A stretch of 7,519 nucleotides of DNA from positions 1-7,519 of the forward strand of contig CAYJTF010000040.1 in the NCBI GenBank assembly GCA_964373165.1. Direction: 5' to 3'. This document shows positions 5,594-7,519 of the stretch, piece after piece. Below the pieces are notes generated by a model that ran no database searches, was not told the DNA's origin, and was given only the letters and a program-made list of their open reading frames with translations. How positions within the stretch are numbered: the stretch's first letter is position 1; every line of letters begins with the position of its first letter. Made by a program: the position numbers and the translations under genes. The stretch comes from JAGVVZ01 sp964373165. Lineage in GTDB: Archaea; Aenigmatarchaeota; Aenigmatarchaeia; CG10238-14.

Positions 5594-5678
5594 GCTGAGA
5601 TCGCCTAATCTGGTATGGCACAGGTTTGCTAAACCTGCGTGACTTCGTCACTTCAGGGTTCAAATCCCTGTCTCAGCG
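5594..5678 (+). tRNA. tRNA-Ser (anticodon GCU)
   Basis: All arms fold. The acceptor stem is GCTGAGA (5594-5600) with TCTCAGC (5671-5677). The D stem is GCC/GGC with GG in the loop at 5612-5613. The anticodon stem is CAGGT/ACCTG with loop TTGCTAA, placing anticodon GCT at 5628-5630 for AGC/AGU codons. The long variable arm is GTGAC-TTC-GTCAC (5639-5651), as required for a type II serine tRNA. The T arm is CAGGG-TTCAAAT-CCCTG (5654-5670). The discriminator is G5678, normal for serine. CCA is not encoded and must be added by tRNA nucleotidyltransferase. There is no intron. Confidence 0.97.
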
Positions 5679-5699
5679 TAGTTTCTTAATTTAATGCAG

Positions 5700-5726
5700 T
5701 GTAATAAAAGCAGTTAGTATATTACA
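5700..5726 (-). terminator. Weak inverted repeat at the end of the nucleotidyltransferase gene
   Basis: TGTAATA (5700-5706) and TATTACA (5720-5726) are complementary with a 13-nt spacer and overlap the stop codon of the minus-strand gene. It may help end that transcript before it runs into the tRNA. The stem is all but GC-free and therefore weak. Confidence 0.25.
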
Positions 5727-6471
5727 ATATAGTATCAGAATATAGTTTTACGCCCCTTCGCTGGAAAATCTTCTCCAGGCCAGAAAATGTATTTTCTACC
5801 GCTTTAGATAATAATGATAAATCTTGATATTCGCCGTTAACAAAAATATCGATCAATTTACTGAACTCTTTCGGCTGTATGGAAAATTGTTTTGCTTGTG
5901 TGATATACGTGCCGAGAGTTTTATATGGAGTAGTGTTGATGAATGATAAGATAACAAGAGTTTCTTTTACCATTTGTGAAAATGCAAGCGGTATAGCTTC
6001 CTTATTTTTCTGTCTAATGTTATTTAATACCTTTGATGTTATCTCCTGATACTGATTCCACCTTTTTACCGCTTGATCCCAGCATTTTTTCTCAAGGCTA
6101 TCAGGCTTAAAATTGTTTATTTCTTCTATAAACTGATTATTGACTATTGGTAGAAGTTGACCAGCTCCTGAAGCATACCACATGTCTGATACCTCAAGAT
6201 ATTTTTCTATAAATGAGATTTTTGTATCAGGAATTATTTCAATAAGTAAACCGTCTATTATTTTCCTCACACTCCAATTTGCATCTTTTGGAATTTTCTT
6301 TAAAAACACGATAAGTTCCAAATCTGAATAATCATTGTCCTCATTTCTGGCATATGAACCATCTGCCGCAAGTGCGATAAAATTGCTGCCAAACTTCTTT
6401 TTAATAAGAGGCACTAATTTCTTGAGAATTTTTGTTCGATTTTCATGCGTATGGTGTCTGATTCCTTCCAT
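5722..6471 (-). CDS. ANT(4')/kanamycin nucleotidyltransferase-like protein
   Basis: This 249-residue protein has the same layout as bacterial kanamycin nucleotidyltransferase (about 253 residues), which adds AMP to the 4'-hydroxyl of aminoglycosides. An N-terminal polymerase-beta-type fold carries GS at 38-39 and SDLEL at 49-53. Asp50 and Glu52 match the metal ligands Asp49 and Glu51 of KNTase, and Glu78 (LIEII) lies near its Glu76. Glu143 (QYQEI) aligns by eye with the catalytic base Glu145. The helical C-terminal half resembles KNTase_C throughout, ending IFVNGEYQDLSLLSKAVENT and QRRGVKLYSDTIL against FVMSGQLSDSEKLLESLENF and ERHGYIVDVSKRIPF. The alignment is from memory. Catalysis looks intact, but the natural substrate in an archaeon is unknown. 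The ATG at 6471 has a TATA box 32 nt upstream, so it is nearly leaderless. It is divergent from the membrane-protein gene. Confidence 0.85.
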   Translation of the reverse strand: MEGIRHHTHENRTKILKKLVPLIKKKFGSNFIALAADGSYARNEDNDYSDLELIVFLKKIPKDANWSVRKIIDGLLIEIIPDTKISFIEKYLEVSDMWYASGAGQLLPIVNNQFIEEINNFKPDSLEKKCWDQAVKRWNQYQEITSKVLNNIRQKNKEAIPLAFSQMVKETLVILSFINTTPYKTLGTYITQAKQFSIQPKEFSKLIDIFVNGEYQDLSLLSKAVENTFSGLEKIFQRRGVKLYSDTIL

Positions 6472-6500
6472 GAGAAGATTATGTTATTATGAGAAGAAAT

Positions 6501-6508
6501 ATTATAAA
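6501..6508 (-). promoter_or_regulatory. TATA box of the nucleotidyltransferase gene
   Basis: On the minus strand this is TTTATAAT, centred about 33 nt from the ATG at 6471. It predicts a start near 6477 and a leader of only a few bases, and no Shine-Dalgarno is seen, in keeping with leaderless initiation. Confidence 0.55.
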
Positions 6509-6572
6509 TTAATAACATAGAAAAGATCAGATTAATGTTGCAACCTAATATTTTTCTATTTTACAGAAAATT

Positions 6573-6580
6573 TTTATAAA
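6573..6580 (+). promoter_or_regulatory. TATA box of the membrane-protein gene
   Basis: TTTATAAA, preceded by a purine-rich BRE-like stretch CAGAAAA (6564-6570 region), is centred about 29 nt before the ATG at 6606. Transcription should start within a few bases of the start codon. A palindrome lies directly between this box and the ATG. Confidence 0.65.
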
Positions 6581-6584
6581 ATCA

Positions 6585-6603
6585 AATCAAATAATATTTG
6601 ATT
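6585..6603. repeat. Perfect palindrome at the transcription start, putative operator
   Basis: AATCAAATAATATTTGATT consists of two 8-bp perfect inverted half-sites (AATCAAAT and ATTTGATT) around AAT. It fills the space between the TATA box and the ATG at 6606, where a bound dimer would block polymerase or TFB. This position is typical for archaeal repressor operators. No regulator gene sits next to it. Confidence 0.5.
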
Positions 6604-6605
6604 AG

Positions 6606-7082
6606 ATGACATTAGATATTTCAAAGCCAACAATAAAATTAGGATTATATGCTGGAATAATAACAGCAATTATTGTGACTCTTCTCAGACTTGTTACTAT
6701 TAAATCTGTAAGTTCATTATCAACGGATCCTATACCATTGAATAATTTTTATAAAAGTCTTTATGAATATCTTGTGTCTTCAACCTTAACTGTTACTGAT
6801 TATTATACCGCTACAGTTAACGAAGTGTTTTTTAAAACAGCGATCAGTAGCATGGCGACAGGAACAATTCTCGGTTTATTGATAACTATTCTTAAAGATA
6901 AAATTCCAGGAGAAAATTTCTTCAGAAAATCCATGTATGTGAACTTGATTTTTTGGATATTGACGGATGTTTTAGTGGTTTTAAAGAGCTTCTCTATGAA
7001 TATATATTTTCTAATTTCGTTATTCGTCGTACCAGTTATGTTTAGTTATATATATTCTAAAATTTTTGATAAACTTGCTTAG
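6606..7082 (+). CDS. Small four-helix integral membrane protein, unknown function
   Basis: This 158-residue protein belongs to no family I recognise. Hydrophobic segments suggest four membrane helices: about 12-32 (LGLYAGIITAIIVTLLRLV), 75-97 (FFKTAISSMATGTILGLLIT), 108-126 (MYVNLIFWILTDVLVVLKS) and 131-151 (NIYFLISLFVVPVMFSYIY). The roughly 40-residue segment between helices 1 and 2 is polar and rich in Ser/Thr/Tyr (SSTLTVTDYYTAT) and is probably outside the membrane. The short loops carry Lys and Arg. There are no catalytic or metal motifs. The ATG at 6606 fits the TATA box at 6573, giving an almost leaderless message. The perfect palindrome before the start suggests regulation. The stop codon overlaps the end of the convergent tRNA-binding gene by 4 nt. 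Confidence 0.75.
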   Translation: MTLDISKPTIKLGLYAGIITAIIVTLLRLVTIKSVSSLSTDPIPLNNFYKSLYEYLVSSTLTVTDYYTATVNEVFFKTAISSMATGTILGLLITILKDKIPGENFFRKSMYVNLIFWILTDVLVVLKSFSMNIYFLISLFVVPVMFSYIYSKIFDKLA

Positions 7083-7405
7083 GTCAATTTCATTCCGTTA
7101 TCTGTATATTTTTCTGGTTTTATCAGTATTACTTTATCTTTATTTTCATCAGTTGCTGCTAATATCATAGCTTCTGATTTTTGTCCCATAAGCGTTGCAT
7201 GCTCTAAATTGGTTACAAAAACAAATTGTTTACCCTCAAGCTCTTCAGGTTTGTAGTATTTTTTAATACCAGAAATCACTTGTCTTTTCTCATAGCCGAT
7301 ATTTACTATTAGTTTGTATAAATTTTTTGATCCTAATATTTCCTCTACCTTTTCTACAGTACCTACTCTCATTTCTATGTTTCTAAATTGGTCAATATTT
7401 AACAT
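7079..7405 (-). CDS. MetRS-type tRNA-binding OB-fold protein (MetRS beta-like)
   Basis: This 108-residue protein is a stand-alone EMAPII/MetG C-terminal tRNA-binding domain. Such domains bind tRNA non-specifically and improve the affinity of methionyl-tRNA synthetase, either fused to it or as a separate beta subunit. The family pattern is clear: IDQFRNIEMRVGTVEKVEEI at 4-23, KLIVNIGYEKRQVISGIKKY at 31-50, KPEELEGKQFVFVTNLE at 52-68, and the hallmark MGQKSEAM at 73-80. An upstream in-frame ATG at 7426 would add seven residues. I prefer 7405 because AAGGTGG lies 5 nt before it and because the TATA box near 7443 predicts a transcript start around 7417, past the upstream ATG. The gene follows a partial gene that may be MetRS. 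CsaA-like chaperone proteins share this fold and are the main alternative. Confidence 0.88.
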   Translation of the reverse strand: MLNIDQFRNIEMRVGTVEKVEEILGSKNLYKLIVNIGYEKRQVISGIKKYYKPEELEGKQFVFVTNLEHATLMGQKSEAMILAATDENKDKVILIKPEKYTDNGMKLT

Positions 7406-7410
7406 TCTAT

Positions 7411-7417
7411 CCACCTT
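7411..7417 (-). promoter_or_regulatory. Shine-Dalgarno deciding the tRNA-binding protein start
   Basis: On the minus strand AAGGTGG precedes the ATG at 7405 by 5 nt. The TATA-like CATATATC around 7438-7446 would start transcription near 7417, so a short leader holds exactly this site. Both signals exclude the ATG at 7426. Confidence 0.65.
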
Positions 7418-7461
7418 ATTCACCATTTTGTTTTCAGATGATATATGATTTTTTGGTAATT

Positions 7462-7519
7462 CTATTTTTTAAATAACATTTCAGATTTTATTTTTGTATC
7501 AGGTTTAACATCGGAAATT
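7462..7519 (-). CDS. C-terminal end of a protein, possibly methionyl-tRNA synthetase (partial)
   Basis: On the minus strand, 18 codons are open from the window edge to a TAG at 7464-7462, giving ISDVKPDTKIKSEMLFKK. Methionyl-tRNA synthetases often end their catalytic/helical part with a segment like KPGTKI...LFKKI, where a tRNA-binding domain may be appended. This tail looks like that, and the next gene downstream encodes precisely the tRNA-binding domain, which strengthens the guess. The fragment is too short for certainty, since the rest lies beyond the window. The 56-nt gap to the next gene contains its own TATA-like box, so the two may be co-transcribed or separate. Confidence 0.5.
   Translation of the reverse strand, partial: ISDVKPDTKIKSEMLFKK

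Noticed and set aside
6335..6520. Plus-strand open frame opposite the nucleotidyltransferase N-terminus
   Set aside because: It covers the conserved GS...SDLEL region of the real gene in antisense and runs through its promoter, with no promoter or ribosome site of its own.
7406..7426. ATG at 7426 as start of the tRNA-binding protein
   Set aside because: The Shine-Dalgarno and the predicted transcript start both lie downstream of it and point to the ATG at 7405.
1..7519. CRISPR array, insertion sequence or integration site next to tRNA-Ser
   Set aside because: No regularly spaced repeats, no transposase or integrase frame, and no second copy of the tRNA 3' end were found in the window.

Overview
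The window is a strongly AT-rich stretch of an archaeal chromosome. The archaeal assignment rests on several independent genes: transcription factor B (TFB), an archaeal histone, the hypusine-bearing initiation factor aIF5A, a small PRC-barrel protein, and a type II tRNA-Ser without an encoded CCA end. Genes at transcript starts tend to have TATA boxes about 32 to 36 bases (measured from the box centre) before the start codon, so they are probably leaderless or nearly so. Several genes inside transcripts have Shine-Dalgarno motifs (AGGT, AGGTGA, GGTG, AAGGTGG). The small gene content, histone and separate MetRS-type tRNA-binding protein would fit a DPANN or euryarchaeal lineage, but the exact lineage cannot be read from the sequence.

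Bases 1-2243 (+) hold a tightly overlapping cassette: the tail of an unidentified gene, a class I SAM-dependent methyltransferase, and a Pif1-like SF1B helicase with a C-terminal WYL domain. The overlaps of 17 and 11 nt imply translational coupling. This is the most accessory-looking part of the window. A convergent TFB gene follows on the minus strand (2385-3320).

Bases 3321-4549 are a housekeeping block. A divergent promoter region separates TFB from a plus-strand cluster of a DUF3467-type protein, the histone and aIF5A, so chromatin, basal transcription and translation functions sit together. After a non-coding stretch with a strong hairpin (4657-4697) comes an unrecognised 89-residue protein (4731-5000). 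It converges on a PRC-barrel protein (5060-5332, minus) across a shared inverted repeat that looks like a bidirectional terminator.

Bases 5333-5593 contain no convincing gene, only a weak structured-RNA candidate and the tRNA promoter. tRNA-Ser(GCU) lies at 5594-5678. A minus-strand protein strikingly like kanamycin nucleotidyltransferase, ANT(4'), follows. It is divergent from a four-helix membrane protein whose start region carries a perfect 8+3+8 palindrome, a likely operator. The window ends with a minus-strand pair: a stand-alone MetRS-type tRNA-binding OB-fold protein and, upstream of it, the last residues of a gene that may be MetRS itself.

The best leads are the methyltransferase/Pif1-WYL cassette, the ANT(4')-like protein in an archaeon, the palindrome at the membrane-protein start, and the hairpin before the orphan 89-residue gene.
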